64,000 nucleotides of DNA from Galerina marginata (GCA_023014335.1 JAECYW010000008.1:2108001-2172000), one strand, 5' to 3'. Positions 1-12,616 are shown, numbered from the stretch's first letter. Notes: generated by a model from the letters alone, not told the origin. Program-made: numbers and translations.

Positions 1-181
1 GCATTCTTTTCGAGTAAATATATTTGGTTTGCAGCAGGAGCTTGAAGCATTTCCCAGAAATAGCCAGGACAAAGCCATAGACTATTGCTGAAATGACGGT
101 GCTATATAGTGGTGCCTCTTTGTTAATAGCAAGTCGATAAATGGGAACAGGGGTTGCGTCGTTGTCGGGAAGGGAAGACAT
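1..181 (-). CDS. Multi-pass membrane protein, 5' end only (cut by window edge)
   Basis: An ATG at 181 opens an uninterrupted frame of 60 codons that runs off the left edge of the window. The visible protein is a short polar N-terminus followed by a hydrophobic helix (…LYSTVISAIVYGFVLAISGK…), then a basic patch. The layout (polar N-terminus, then an aromatic-rich first helix with a YG pair) resembles the first-helix region of the seven-helix proteins at 10-17 kb. Here that region is in one exon rather than three, so it would belong to another branch of that family or to an unrelated membrane protein. Function unknown; the rest of the gene lies outside the window. Confidence 0.55.
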   Translation of the reverse strand, partial: MSSLPDNDATPVPIYRLAINKEAPLYSTVISAIVYGFVLAISGKCFKLLLQTKYIYSKRM

Positions 182-1796
182 AAATCTGCGAGGAAATTTG
201 GCCAGTATGAAGGTTCGCCAAGGATAGAATGAGCCGACATAAATATTTTGAGAAAAACAAATTACATTCGAAGAAATTTACATCTCCGGTGTCACAGCGC
301 TACTTCGCTGATGCAGTCATAATTGGACATCCAGGGTAAGAGTAGCAGTATTCATTGGTCAATTGCTCCGATGGAACGAATGGGACCTATGAGAAGGTAT
401 TCGTCAGCTAGAAGACCAACTGGGCGGTGGGAGATCCTGAAAACGGTCTAAGAACAAGGTTAAGCCTGCCAAAAACCGGTGGGTACAGCCATCGAACTCA
501 CCAGAAATAAGAACGTTGATAAGGCAGCAGTACACCTGATGATGTCCAGTATGGATTCGGTTCAGTGGCATCGCGTTACAATATCTTTCCAATTTGACTT
601 CAGACGCGACCTTGAAGGCCGGTAGTTGAGGGTTTCAATCTGGACCTGGACCTATACTAGCCTGTACTTCGTAAGTATGTGCAGACCCAGTAGCGGTACT
701 TGCAGCTTTGAGTCCCCAGCTTTGATCGAAAACTGGAGCACTGGTCTAACCTGCGACATGAGTAGGCAAGTCCCAGTCTTCTCATCCATGCACATAGCGG
801 GTTCCCAAGTTTAGCTGCAATAGGCAGAATCCCAAGAGGGCACATGGATCGCAAGTGCGCGAAGTTGATAAGGCGCAAGTGCTCGAAGCTAGTCCAGGGG
901 GAAGGCATAAGGGATGATACCGAAGCAGCAATCTGAACAAAGGCATAGACCGAAGAAGATAGGTTTAGTATTGGGTTGTAATGTGATGAGCTCTCAACGT
1001 ACTTACGGTGCATGCTCGACCTCGATAACTATTGGGATCCATGATGAACAGATTTCGTATATAGATCGGGGTAGGGAAACTCACTATCCGGAAGTGGCTG
1101 GTTTGAACCATGCTGACAGAGGGAATGGCCATGCTGATTTTGGGTGTGCACTCAGGTTAGCGCTAATACTGAAGCAGCAAGCGATGGAAGCTCAGCCAGC
1201 AGAGGTGTGCCCACAGACTAGCGCCAACACTATCGCAGCAAGCCACGGAAGCTCAGCCAGCAGGCGAGCTGTCATTTAGTAGTATCGCAAGAGGGCAGCA
1301 CATCGAGCAGCTTCATTGCATCAACACACTGTTTCCCTTCTGCCGTTCTGCAATCGAATTTGCTTGTTCCGTAGAAGACGTTAGCACAAAAAATAGCACA
1401 TCAAGATGTTGAATAGAACCAAAGTTGCCATTATATGAACAAGCGGGTATACGCATATTGATATCATATTCTAAGTAGTACCTAAATTAAAAGAACAAAA
1501 TGAAGCCAATTTCAAAGAGAACAAAGAATTAGAAGACTTTACAACCCATAATATGATATCTGGGACTTGAGAAAGGTAACAGGATATCAAACAATCAGAG
1601 TGAGCTGGCGAGGAGGAGGGGCATGTAGAGACGGTCATGATTGGTATTTTGACCTGAAATATGTGAACACAGAGAAGGTCAATTGGGAAAAACAAAAGGG
1701 AGACTGCAGCAACGTACCAAGCAAATTCAAAAATCCGACCTTCCCAAACCCAAATTATCATGGTATATCCATCTCGCCGACCCATGAAAACCACAC
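182..1796. other. Intergenic, no gene supported
   Basis: Only short ORFs occur, on both strands, with no recognisable domain or plausible splice chain. It lies upstream of the partial membrane-protein gene at 1-181 and downstream of the SPT small-subunit gene ending at 1797. The one structure seen is an imperfect tandem duplication at about 1142-1263, listed separately. Confidence 0.5.
1142..1263. repeat. Imperfect 61-bp tandem duplication (two copies)
   Basis: Two adjacent units of about 61 bp share GGTGTGC, then a TAGCGC(T/C)AA(T/C)AC block, then GCAGCAAGC, and both end in GGAAGCTCAGCCAGCA. They differ at scattered positions, so the duplication is not recent. It lies in non-coding sequence. 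Confidence 0.7.
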
Positions 1797-2283
1797 TCAG
1801 AGTTCCTTATGCAGCGAACCCAACCCAGCACGGACCGCATCCGCAGCACCCTCCCCCGTAGCCAGGCCGAGCCACTGCCACAGGATCCTCTCGTCGCCTT
1901 CTTGGCCCCAGAGGTAATACATTGCGCGCCGGCGCATGACGACGAGGTGGTGCGGCATGTACTGGAGGATGCCAGTGAAGACGAGGAGGAAGAGTAGGGC
2001 AAAGGTCGTCACTGAACGAACCAAAAAAGAAGATAACAGACAATAAGCATCAACCACATGTGGCCTCGTCTTTGAGAGAAAAGGATATTGCGCCTGAAGG
2101 CGCTGACTTACACAGGAGGATCTTCTCCCAGGGCTCGAGCATGGAGAGCACGAATGTCGACTCGAACCACATCCTGCGGCGCCAGAAAAAGACGCCAATC
2201 TTAGATGATGGCCGTTTCGTGAAGGCATGGTTGGGCTTAGGAGGAGGTAAGTGGGTTAAAGTCGTCGTTGATGTAGCAGACAT
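1797..2283 (-). CDS. Serine palmitoyltransferase small subunit (ssSPT-like), copy A
   Basis: Exons 2283-2112 and 2011-1797 give 128 aa; the intron has GTAAGT…TTCAG boundaries. The core WRRRMWFESTFVLSMLEPWEK followed by one membrane helix and YMPHHLVV matches the ssSPT family (human SPTSSA has the LEPWER and MPQH motifs). Family members bind the LCB1/LCB2 serine palmitoyltransferase dimer in the ER membrane and stimulate the first step of sphingolipid synthesis (serine plus acyl-CoA). The protein is longer than animal ssSPT because of a basic, proline-containing N-terminus and a C-terminal tail of about 35 residues. A paralogue with an intron at the same codon lies at 5342-5807, beyond uS4m. 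Confidence 0.87.
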
Positions 2284-2555
2284 GGTCGTGAAGCAGAAGG
2301 AAGCTCCAGCTCGGCGTTGGCAAGCTTTGGCTGGACCCTGGTCAGCGGAACCGGATTCAATTTATTTTCAGCCAGATTAATTTTCCACGACCAGAAACTC
2401 CCATTGACAAATTCTCCACGACAAATCTTTGGCAATTGCAATTTTTATTACACTTCAAAGCAACGAATGGATAGTCTAGGTTTGAGGGTACTTTTGTGCG
2501 AAGAATGCTATGTAAGATCCAAATAAAGCACCAATAAAATATATCCAACAAGACA

Positions 2556-3937
2556 TTACGACGACTGAGGTTCTTCAGCAACCTCAAGAGTCCGCTTGCC
2601 CAAACCCACCCCAGAGGCCACATCAAGGTGCGGAGGATTAGCATACAGCCACGGACGCCTACTCTTATAGTGAAGCATCTGATTAAACGTGAACGCGCGC
2701 CTGTCCCTATGCACCGACTTCTGCAGCGTGACGACGCGGTCCTCCGGCATGCGCGCGAGCTGGGCCTTCGAGCGCATGCGGGGGCGGCGCTGGACGTACC
2801 ACTCCCAGGCGAAGCGGACTACTGCACCGTCTGCGTCGTAGGGTGTTGGAATTTCTGAGTAGCCCGGGCGGGCGGTTGGGTGGCGCACGTAGATAGCCGT
2901 ACAGGTTTTGAAGGACACTTCGATATAGGCTGGGACGAATAACCATGGCGAGGCGTATTGTGGGAGGTGGAAGGGTGTTGGGGGGAGCTTCCAGGCTGGA
3001 ATTGGAGCTTTTGGTTCTTCTGCTGTTTCAGGTACCGGTGCTGCCTCTGCGTCCGCCTCTGCGTGTGCCTCCGTCGTGGATTCAGCCTCAGCCGCGACTT
3101 CAGGTGCCGGGACGACCTCTTTTGCAACCTCCTGTTCCGACGCGGAGGGTTCTTCTTCAATTTTCGGTTGTTCTTTCCGGTTTCTACCTCCGACGATATG
3201 ATCAACTGGACCGTGTGGAGGTTTTAAAAACCTGATAGCATTAGGGTCCACTGAAACCATATCTCCAGGTGCCAGACGCGTAAACGCATTTGAGTGCTAA
3301 ATGACACAACACCAAAACGCGTCAAAAAAGCAACGACACATGTCGAAAAGCAGGAAATCTGACCTTCTTCCCGTTCAACCGGACATACCCATGGATAATC
3401 AACCGCCGTGCCTCATACACGCTGTGCACGAAACAACACCGGAACAAAAACACATCTAGCCGCCTCTCCACTTCCAAGAACATCAAACTCCCCACAGGTG
3501 CGAGCCCCTTTTGCTCAATCTCCTCCTCCTGCTTACGCTCCAGCTCTTTCGCCCGTGTTTTCCGTTGTGCATACTCCTCCAGCTCATTTTTATCGTCCCC
3601 GAAGACCCTCCGGCGCGGACGCACGTCCGGAATCGTGTCTGGGAGGTACCACCGCTTGAATACCTTCTCTGGTATGTACTCCCCGTGGTAAGCACGTACG
3701 GCAGCCTTCGATCGCCAGCGCTGCTGGAAGAGGGTCTCTTCTGTGGTCACTTTGAATGTTAGGTCGGCGGATTGAGGTCCGACGGTTCGTCTCCAGAGGT
3801 TGTAGAGGTTCTTTGGTGACCAGCTCTGTGGAATTATAAACACCGTCAGTTGTTAAGTTGAAGAGAAGAGGAATCTAAACATGACCCACCATGCAAGGGA
3901 GCGACCTTTTCAAGTTGAGAGGGTTGCGGTGACGCAT
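2556..3937 (-). CDS. NAM9: Mitochondrial small ribosomal subunit protein uS4m (Nam9-type)
   Basis: Three exons, 3937-3890, 3825-3364 and 3296-2556, give 416 aa. The S4 RNA-binding fold is plain: [22 protein letters not shown], then YVRLNGKK, an intron, and a continuation into a [10 protein letters not shown] strand (about residues 135-190). The short first exon supplies the basic start [15 protein letters not shown] long acidic, Ala/Glu/Pro-rich insert follows, then a conserved C-terminal block with [17 protein letters not shown] that fits fungal Nam9 proteins. The product is a structural component of the mitoribosome small subunit, binding 16S-like rRNA early in assembly. The family assignment is firm; the gene symbol is by analogy to yeast. 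The intron after GKK has a weak GTCAGA donor, but the frame requires it. Confidence 0.92.
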
Positions 3938-5341
3938 AGTTGCCGCTACTCTGGATGCTCCACGCGAAAAAAGAGGCACAACCCCGAGCTGGATAGTAAG
4001 TCTAGGAACTAGCCGCTTGGCAGACAACAGTCGCGTCTGTACCCAAGGTTCTTACGCCGCTGGCGTTGGCGTTGGCAATGATGATGGACGGCAATGGAAG
4101 GCGGGAATTTTTCAAGTTCCGCTTGCCTCTTTCCCACAATGTCAGTCTCATCTTGCAATACCTTGAACATGAAGCGCGATCTTTCTAATGGCGACTCTCT
4201 GGATTCATAACGAACTACTTCTCTGACGGTATTGGTGGTTGTGGATTTTCCGTCAGCTGCTGCTGATAGGACCCCAGGACGGTATTGCAGCACGAGAGCG
4301 ATCCGGGATCTGAATCGGTTTATAACATCCAATTGGGCTAACAGATGCTCACGAATCCTTTCAAAAAATCCCTTCTCTGCGCGTTTATCCTAAATTTCTT
4401 CACGGAAGGCGCTATCTCATAACCGCAGTCGATGCACTTCACCAAAACCCCGTTGCCCAGCAACCACAACTGCAATTTTGTTATTGTTTCGATCGCAGTC
4501 TTCATTCACCTCTCCCCCTCAAACACAAAGCTGAAGATCAACGGGAAATCGCCTTTCGCCTGCGTCTCGAGCCAAACCTGATTATCATGAACCCAGCCCA
4601 TTTTTTGGTGCCGCATGCAGGCGCATGATCATATGGTTTTTGGAATAAACACGGGCGAAAGGCTTCCTCTTACCAGCTTCGCAAAGTCCCATACATGGCC
4701 CCCTCATCGTGTCTTTGTTCTCATCCTTAGGTTCTCTGCCTTGTGAGGTGTGTCTCCTGCCTTTGTTTCTCCTTTCATTCATCCTTCAGTCCTGCGAGAC
4801 TACGGCCTATTCTTCCATCGATCTCTCTGACCGAACAGTAGCATGGCCTTCTCCGTTGGGAATTGTTTGTAACCGTCATGAACTTGGCTCAGCCCATCGC
4901 TGAACTGCAGTCTACCGGTCACTTATATCTTCTTTTTGGTTACGGCGGAAGGTCCATACGAACAAGATAGAGGTCAGATAGACATATTTTTGTTTCATGT
5001 GTTCCCCCACTTCTATGAACTGAACTTCGAGATTTCTTCTCCTGCCCGACTCCCAATAATGTGAGCCGAAGTACGTCCCACTTTCTCTCCTTTCCAAAGT
5101 AACGACGATATAGTTGACATGGACAATATTTATCTGACTCCTTTCTCTTCGGATATCCCTAAATTCTTTCTTTTCAGAAGGTTAGGTGTACGGTGGATTG
5201 ATGGAGCAAAATCTGTAAGTATCTTGGGTCGATAATCGAGAAACCCACCACCGCACCGAGCGAGGAAGGTAAACTTATCTATCGTTCATGTGTTCAGCTG
5301 CTGGCGGTACAACGACGAAGTCACAATATGCCCTGCTGTAC
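3938..5341. other. Intergenic, no gene supported
   Basis: This 1.4-kb interval lies between the 5' end of uS4m and the 3' end of SPT small-subunit copy B. The longest frame (4009-4332, minus, 107 codons) shows no family motif and no sensible splice partners. I see no RNA gene or repeat. Confidence 0.5.
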
Positions 5342-5807
5342 TCATCCCAGTTCCATCCTGCCAGATCCCGAGCCAACCCCCCTGGATTCCTTTGCCAACC
5401 CTAAGTATTGCCATAAAACCCTGTCGCTTGCATCCAATTCTCCTCCCCAAATATAATATATCATTCTCCTCCGCATCACGACAAATTGTCCTGGCAGATA
5501 CTTGAAGAGCACAATGGTCATCGCCAAGCAGAGGATCGCGAAGATTGTCACTATGTGTGCATTTAAAGAAGAGATGGCAAGCCCATTCAAGAAACTTCTT
5601 AGTGCACGAGCTCGCAGAAGACAAGCAACGGACAAACTTACAAACGACGACTTTCTCCCATGGCTCATACACTGTCAATGCAAAGGTTGATTCGATCCAT
5701 AGCCTCCTCTTCCACCAGAACAGGCCCGTCCTCGTCTTCGGGCGTTGTGTAAAGCTGTGGTCGGGTTTGGGTGCAGGAAGTCGAGCTGGGGCACGCCGAA
5801 TGGTCAT
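5342..5807 (-). CDS. Serine palmitoyltransferase small subunit (ssSPT-like), copy B
   Basis: Exons 5807-5642 and 5550-5342 give 124 aa. The core reads WKRRLWIESTFALTVYEPWEK, then a helix and YLPGQFVVMRRRMIYYIWG, clearly paralogous to copy A. The intron interrupts the same codon, after T|GTAAGT with the acceptor at TAG|TGACNA. An upstream in-frame Met would add 22 residues (start 5873); 5807 is preferred because it aligns with the start of copy A. The role would again be activation or tuning of serine palmitoyltransferase in the ER. VYEPWEK in place of MLEPWEK and a different tail suggest some divergence in acyl-CoA preference or regulation, which is inference only. Confidence 0.85.
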
Positions 5808-6204
5808 CTTTCCAGTCGGGTGAGTTGGGGAATGGAAAGAGTTTGGGCTGTTGAACATGAAATAGTCTTGCATTTGTCTAAGAATAAATATAAATCACAG
5901 ACAGAAAGGGGAAATGTTATTGCCCAACTGGGCTTGGGCATGACGTTATTTCTACCGTAAAAAGTTTTGTTGCTTGGTATGAGCAGAGGTAAGATACATC
6001 GCATCTCTTTATGGGGTGGGTGCTTGATGGCCTCCGCAGTTCTTTCGGTCAGTGCATTACTTAGGATGGTTGCACCTCCAGTGAGCCGCGGTAGTACTCG
6101 TAGGGAATCAGCAAGTTCATTGGCATAAAATATCCTTTTTGTACACCGTTTACAGGTATAATGTCCAAGATAATCGATACATACTTCTCGGTACAAAGAT
6201 GTGT

Positions 6205-9026
6205 TCACCTCTTCTTCGACAGATCAACAACACCCTCACCGTACTTCCCGGCCCTCTCCTTCCCGACCTCTCTATCGTGCTTCGCCTTGACCCTCCGGAC
6301 CAACCAAAACATATAAAATAACGTTAGGATCCCTAAAACGCCAGTCGACGCGGTCGTTACTATCACAGTAGACTTGCTTGTCTTTGACAGTTCGCCATTT
6401 TGCACACCGAAGATGTTGGCGATCGTCGACAAGAGACCCGCTAGAGAGTTTAAAAACCCAGGCCTGAAAAAAGAGGAAGGTCGTCAGTATAATGCCAAAT
6501 TGGTGCTTGACACATAACGATTTGACGTCGCGTCGCGCTCAGAGAGAAACGGCTCACAGAAAGATCTTGTTAAGGGCCCAAATATAGTTTTTCCTCCATC
6601 TCCACCACAGCCATATCATTCCAATCACGCCGATCCCAGTGCATACCCAGGCCACTATGAACCTGCCCATTAAGACAAAGAATATTAACGACCATCCACA
6701 TGACAGAAACCGAACTCACAAAGGAAGATGAGTAACAGCGTTGATCAACTGTTGCTCAACCGCAGCCGGAAGACCTGGTGTGCCGGCACTCACGTTCTGC
6801 AAACTCGTAAACGTACCCGGGAACAAGATAAACCCAGCCAGCAAAATCCAGGTAAAGAATCCCGCCAGCAAGTTATACAAAGCCGGTATATCATCCAACG
6901 CAAGCAACATGTTCACGTATTGGGTGTGATTCTGGCTCGGCGTTCCGCCATGCAAGCGTGGCCTGGTGGGGTTGGTGGACGTCGCTGCTGAAGCGGCGGC
7001 ATGTTCTTTCGCTGCCGCTTGTTCTCTCTCTCTTTCCCTTTGGGAGGACGTAGAACCTTGATGTTGCACCTGTGGTGCGCTGATGGTCGGTCGGTTCGGA
7101 CGAACCTCCGATATCTGGGTCTGAGGGCGCGAGGTGGTTGTCTGTGCCTGAGACTGTGAAATGCCTGTGTTCGGTTTCTGGGCATTAAACGATGCCGTAG
7201 GTGCAGTAGCTGTCGGCCGGGATGGCTGGAAGGAGCTGCTGATGTGCTGGGTTTGGGCAGGCGTCGGTTTCGGTGGCGCTTGTGGCGGAGTTGGTGTCGC
7301 CGTCGTGGCCGTGGCTGTCGGTGTGGGTTGTGCCGTTGGACGTCCCTCGAGTCTTCCACTTTGTGCAGACGATGAAGCAGCCGTACCCTGGGGCTTCACA
7401 GGTACATTACTCTGAGGGTGCTGTGGATAAACGGATACAGGCTTGTGGACTGCATGTGTCGTTGGTGCGGAGGGCATTCCAGGTGCAGAGGCACCCGATG
7501 GTCTTGCTTCGTAGCCGTATCTTTGAGGAGTAAACGTAGATGTCGGTACATTAGGGCTCGCATTGGAGGGCTGTTCTGCTTGAACTTTTGTAGGACCAGG
7601 ACCGGGACTGGGTGGCTGAAAGTTAGGTCTCTGCGGAATGAGCGGAGCATGCGTCTGGGTAGTCGGCGTAGACGTCGGCGCTGTTGATGTCGGTCCAATT
7701 GCCGTTGGCCGTGGGTGATGATGCACTCTGAGAGGCGCAGTCGTCGTAGGTACAGCTCCAAATACAGCAGCCGGTCTTATTGGGCCGCTGTTTGGCTTTG
7801 GATATTCGATGCGTGTGGCACCCTGAGAGTGGCCTACACTGGGCGAAGGCATAGGCGGAGAAGCCACAGAGGGTGCAGGCATACCGGGGGAAGGTGCTGC
7901 GAGCCAAGACGAGTCGTATCGATCTTTTTGGGGTGCGAAAGGTGTTGTTTGTGGTTCGCGGCTTGGAACCCGTTGGTGGTCTTCGTCTTCGTAGTCTTCT
8001 TCGGTCTCTTCTCTTTCCTCGTATTCTTCATGCCTTTCTTGCTCTTCTTCTTCTTCTTCGTTTTCCTCCTCCCCCTCGTCTTCGTAATCCTCCTCGGTAT
8101 CAACATGATACGGTGATGGCATTGGCGGTGGAGCCATTTCAGCCGTGGGCATAGGAGGCGGCTGTGGAGTTGCCTGTGATGCTAACCATAGTTCTTCATA
8201 TCGTTTATGGGGGGCTTGTTCCTCATTCCTATGCTCAGGCATCTGGGGCATCGGAGGTCCATTTCCTGCAACGGAAGACCAGTTGTCTTCCACCGTATAA
8301 TAGGAACTCGGTTCGGTCTGGAAGGAGGATGTACTGTGTCTATCATCAGATGCAAGCATCGGTGTCGGCATGGGCATGGATGAAGGGGGCGGAGCTGGAT
8401 AGGGAGAGAGGTAGGCCGTGTCCTGTCGTTCTCGTTCACGATCTCTGGTGCTTCTGGATTCGGAGGATCTGAACGAAGAAGAAGGCAGAGGTTCGACGAT
8501 GTAATTCGTGCCCACCAGAGACCGTTTTCCTTCTGGATGTGGATTCGGAAGCTCCGGAAGGTCAGAACCAGTGTTGGTGGTTGCTGGCTGCGATTTTGAG
8601 TTGGAAGCCGTCCTCTGCCTGGCTGTGGTACTCGAAGCAGGCATGGTAGGTGTTGGCGCAGGTGTCCGTCGTGTGCGAGCCTCGACGGCTGGTGGCGCAG
8701 GAACTGGGACGGTCTGCGATCGGTGAGGTTGTTCATGTTGAGGGTTGGCGCTGGCGCCAGCATCCTTTGACGTTGGAGTACGTGTTGCGGGTGTGCGGGT
8801 AGACCTTACGCCTCGTTGGCTTCCCGATGACTCTCCAGCTGATTTAGAGAGCTTGTTGTGCTGTCTATCGTCTACAGTTGCGCCATGACCGTTGCCAATT
8901 CTGTGGAATCATGGTAAGTTACGATTCAATAGAATAAAATATATGACGGGAAAATGATCATCGACGTCAATGTCAATAGAGTGCCTGGGAATGGTTGAAG
9001 TGCATCACATACCTGGGATCTGACAT
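6205..9026 (-). CDS. 852-aa disordered protein with C-terminal four-helix membrane module
   Basis: Exons 9026-9013, 8900-6720, 6662-6558 and 6463-6205. The first exon is only 14 nt (MSDP plus a split Arg codon) and is required to reach an ATG in frame. About 700 residues are Pro/Ser/Thr/Gln-rich, with one Glu/Asp-rich stretch near 300-350. The C-terminus has four hydrophobic segments: one around LLAGFFTWILLAGFILFPGT, one around AWVCTGIGVIGMIWLWWRW, a short one near LNSLAGLLSTIANIFG, and one around VTTASTGVLGILTLFYMFWLV, followed by a basic tail. I recognise no named family. It looks like a fungal membrane protein with a long cytosolic, probably phosphorylated region. Both small exon junctions have standard GT-AG ends. 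Confidence 0.72.
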
Positions 9027-10240
9027 GGTTTCCTGACCAGCGCGTTATTGAATTGATAGTCACTTCTGCGATGACCACAGAGAGAACCTGAAGTGGGTCG
9101 GTGGGTCTGGCACAATGGTAAGTGTCGGAGCGGAGAACTTTCGCCTTCCCATCATATCGCGGTGCATGCTCGGATGTCTTCTCACGTATGGCTGCCTCGT
9201 GGTCGTCCCGATATGACATTGAAGCGTTGGAAGTCTCCGTCGCAAATCCGTCTCGTCACTGTACTAGACGGTCCGAATCATGCATTCATTCAAGCATCGC
9301 TGGCAGAGACAGTCATGATGCACCAGAAGAAAGGACAGTCGCTTTACCCTTATCTGAATTCGTAGCCTTGAATATCGTTCGCAGGAGCTATATTTAATTA
9401 AAGCGGATGATAGTCGTGGAGCGGTCACCGGTCAGCTGTGGCATACTAAAAGTCAAAAAGGAGAGCCCCATGCGTTCACCTTTGGCCTGTCAAAAGCTTT
9501 TGGTAAATCACCAACTTACTGCTCGAATCAATACGTGCTCTTCAGGGGATTGCGACGGGCTACACCTTGTGTAGAGTGCTTGTGTTCATCAATTGATTGA
9601 GCATGGAAAAAAACATCAGAGTTAGGTCATGGTCATGGTCATGGTCATGGATAGACCCAAGGCAGAGGTCACATTAATCAAAGTAGCCGTCTTGGGGTTT
9701 TCCTGTTTTGTCCAAACTTCGAACTGCTCCCCGGATCCCCTCTACCGCCTCTAGATCTGAATGCACGAGGTGCTAGTGAGTGGCTGGTCATTTATTCGAC
9801 CTTCTCAACTGTTTTTTCAAGCGTAAGACAGAATATCGTACTTGAGGGCCAATAAAGGATGCCCAAGGAATGGAATGTGGTATGATACATGCATGCTCTC
9901 TATATACTTGCTTACCTATACTACAACAAAATTATGATAATGATAGTACAGCTGTCCATGAGTAACGGTTGGAATCAGCTCATGAGTGTTGACGGCGGCC
10001 TGGGTAGACCGATCCCGGTTTGCTGATGTCAGGAGACCAGGAAAGGTTACTGACGAACCATATTGGTCCTGGCGATCGGTCTGGTATGACAAGAGGTGAG
10101 GGGTTTTTCGGTTCCGTAGACCAGCGCCCTCCTCACAGCCCCAATCCTGCCACCCTCCTACACGCCCCGGCAGATTCATGATCAACCAAACCCAGGCGCC
10201 GAATAAATAGATCCAAGGCACGAGAGGGCCTATTTTGTCG
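9027..10240. other. Intergenic region with a short hexanucleotide repeat
   Basis: No gene is supported. A GGTCAT hexamer repeats four times in tandem at 9625-9650. The rest holds only short unsupported ORFs between the 5' end of the 852-aa gene and the 3' end of the first seven-helix gene. Confidence 0.5.
9625..9650. repeat. GGTCAT hexamer microsatellite
   Basis: Four perfect tandem copies of GGTCAT followed by GG, in non-coding sequence. Confidence 0.85.
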
Positions 10241-11848
10241 TCATGAATACCCGCACTCTGCATCTTCCTCTCTTCTCTGGTGCGTTTCGAACAATCTACT
10301 TGTTCTCTGCGTCGTCGTCTGCTGCTGCGCCGACGGAGGGAATGCCAACGGCGGCATCATAGGGGAGGCCATGCTCATGGGCGGCGGAGAACCAGGCGGC
10401 GGGACATCATAGCTCATATCATTTGCCGTCGTCGTAAATCCCCTTGCGTCGGATCGTACCATGCTGGTGGTGGTATCGACGTCCTGTGCGACTCGGCCTA
10501 GTCCGATCTGCACTATAATAAGAGTCGGTACTATTCCCTGATAGTGGTATGGCAGGTCAGAATCAGGAAACAAAGTTCGCACAAACGAAACGTACCACAA
10601 CCTGGGCAAGACCAGCGTCCAATATTAACTATGGATCCGTTAAATACACTTAAAGCAGTGCAAGCGACATAGTCAGGTGCTTACATCTTGCAGTACCACG
10701 TCCAGAATGAAGTATATCGAGTAGATAACACCTGATTCCACTCTGTTGGAATAAGCGTGAGCGTAAGCACGGATACTCGCTGTCAAAGAGCAGACGTACA
10801 TGATGGCAATCATTGTGGTGTACTTGGATGATAGACCAGGACCGAGAATGGCGCGGGCTTTCCGGGCGATCCACCATATCCGGCCAGCTGAAGAGTTCAT
10901 GAGTCCATGAGACCAAAATGCCTCAGACGTGAGAAAAAAAAAAGCCCACCCATGAGCACCGTTACCAGCAAGTTGAGCGCGACAGTCGTGAAAAGGAATG
11001 CAATGAGGAGTTGACGGAAGCGGTAGTCTTCTTTCGAGACAGCTATGAAGCCATATCCAAAAGCTGGAGGATGCAAATGTTCAGCATGGAGCGGCATATG
11101 CGGGAATAAAGTAGTCACCAGATCCACATAGAAGCAGGAAGCAGGGGAGGACGATCACGCGTTTACTACGATTCCAGACAGCATGACAGCGATATATCTG
11201 AGCCGTAGAATTAGCCTCTGGGCGTCCAGAACCATGTTCAAACGCAGGATACTCACAACTAAACTATCGGCGATAAGGCTGACATAACGGCTTCAGCAAA
11301 GAGCACCGAAAGAAAAGGAATGGTCGAGAAACTCACTTGCTCGTAATGTAGATAAGATACTTGAAGTGAATGTTGGTTTGTGGGATGGTGTTTTGCTTCA
11401 CCACGAACCAAAACAGGAAGCTGACTTCCAGGATAACATCGACGGTGGCCAGTGCAAACATCATCATAGCACAGGCAACTAGCAGCTTTTGTGTCGTCCT
11501 TTTATTTCTTAAAAGGACTCGCAGGCAAATAGCAAATAGAGTCGAGTAGATTCCTGTATTGAGTCTTAACGTCAGTGACGAGAATTTGTTTGTTATGATG
11601 AATTTTTTTTACCATAAAGAAAGACTTCGAACTAGATTTGCACGTCAGTTAGTTATCCAGCTGCGAAAGACTGCCAAACTCACCAGGACTGCAGCGCTGT
11701 ACCTGTCCAAGGAATAGTAATTGGCTGGAATCCCATTGCTTACTCCACCACCACCATCGTCATCTTTATCGGGAATAATAATATTGACATGGCCGCCCAC
11801 ATTGCCACGATTACTCGACTTGAAGGGCATCAAAAGGAGGCTGGCCAT
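10241..11848 (-). CDS. Seven-helix membrane protein, Agaricomycete-expanded family (copy 1)
   Basis: Nine exons: 11848-11684, 11631-11613, 11553-11337, 11278-11257, 11197-11119, 11063-10950, 10887-10685, 10628-10596 and 10537-10241 give 382 aa. Hydrophobic segments predict seven helices. Recognisable landmarks are FEVFLYG (19-nt exon), a polar ATVDVI helix, NLIADSLV (22-nt exon), IYRCHAVW, AGRIWWIARKARAILG after helix 5, VESGVIYS, and LILDAGLAQVV|GIVPTLIIVQIGLGR (33-nt exon joined to the last exon). The tail is Ser/Thr/Pro/Met-rich and presumably cytosolic. The start at 11848 is the first ATG in frame; an upstream TTG is not used. I know this protein type from many mushroom genomes, where it is uncharacterised. 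A receptor-like role is possible but not shown. Confidence 0.83.
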
Positions 11849-12616
11849 CGTAAAATCGTAGGGCAAGCGCCCTTTGCAAAGTTGAGGTCTTGAGTGCTGG
11901 GTGGAAAGAAGGGGCCAAGGTGGAAGGAGAGGATTGTTATCGTCCCGACGTGAAGGTAGAGGGGGAAGGAGTGAGAGAATAGACTAGCTTGGGATCCCAA
12001 CTCTCATCCCAATTGACCGGGTTCTACTTATAGAACATGATGTGAATGGTCGGATGGCTGGCAATTGACGGCAATGAGAGGGCGATTGGCAGTAATGAGA
12101 TCTTGAGAGTCCGCGGCTCTACTTCTGTGGCACTTTGTGGGTACACAAACCCAATTTTGGCGATTTCGGCCATGGCAAAATGCGAGCGATTCCGCCAAGC
12201 TCCATGCAAGCTCTTGCAAGCTCCATGCGCCTCGCTGATTCTTCTCAGACAAACCCAAACGCGAAGTCTAAGGATTCACTATTTGCTCACTCCAGAAGTC
12301 ATGTTTTCTGGAACCTGGTAGCTTCATTATTCAGCCCCGAACTGGCAGTATTTCCTACTCGCCAAGTTGCTGTCCTCATGCCATCCAGGCCAAACTCCAA
12401 AGGACGATAGAAAAACATGGAGTCACCTGGTTCCACGGAGACCCGTTAGAGAATTGCATGATTCGTTTCCGGCTGGTAAAGTCTAGCCGGACACGGAGTT
12501 CTACACTATTGGTCTGTTGCAACAATCGATAAGCAGGTCAGCAGAGTCCCAATGACGCATATCGTTTTCTAGTGGTATTTAGGCGTATGCTACAGAAGTA
12601 CACATAGACTCCGTCA
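11849..12616. other. Intergenic between seven-helix genes
   Basis: Only short frames are present, with nothing recognisable. Presumed to contain the promoter of copy 1 (5' end at 11848) and the terminator of copy 2 (3' end at 12617). Confidence 0.45.

Noticed and set aside
10596..10601. A 6-nt micro-exon (GTTGTG) in seven-helix copy 1
   Set aside because: Comparison with copies 2 and 3 shows a 33-nt exon starting at an earlier acceptor (CCATAG), which gives LILDAGLAQVV.
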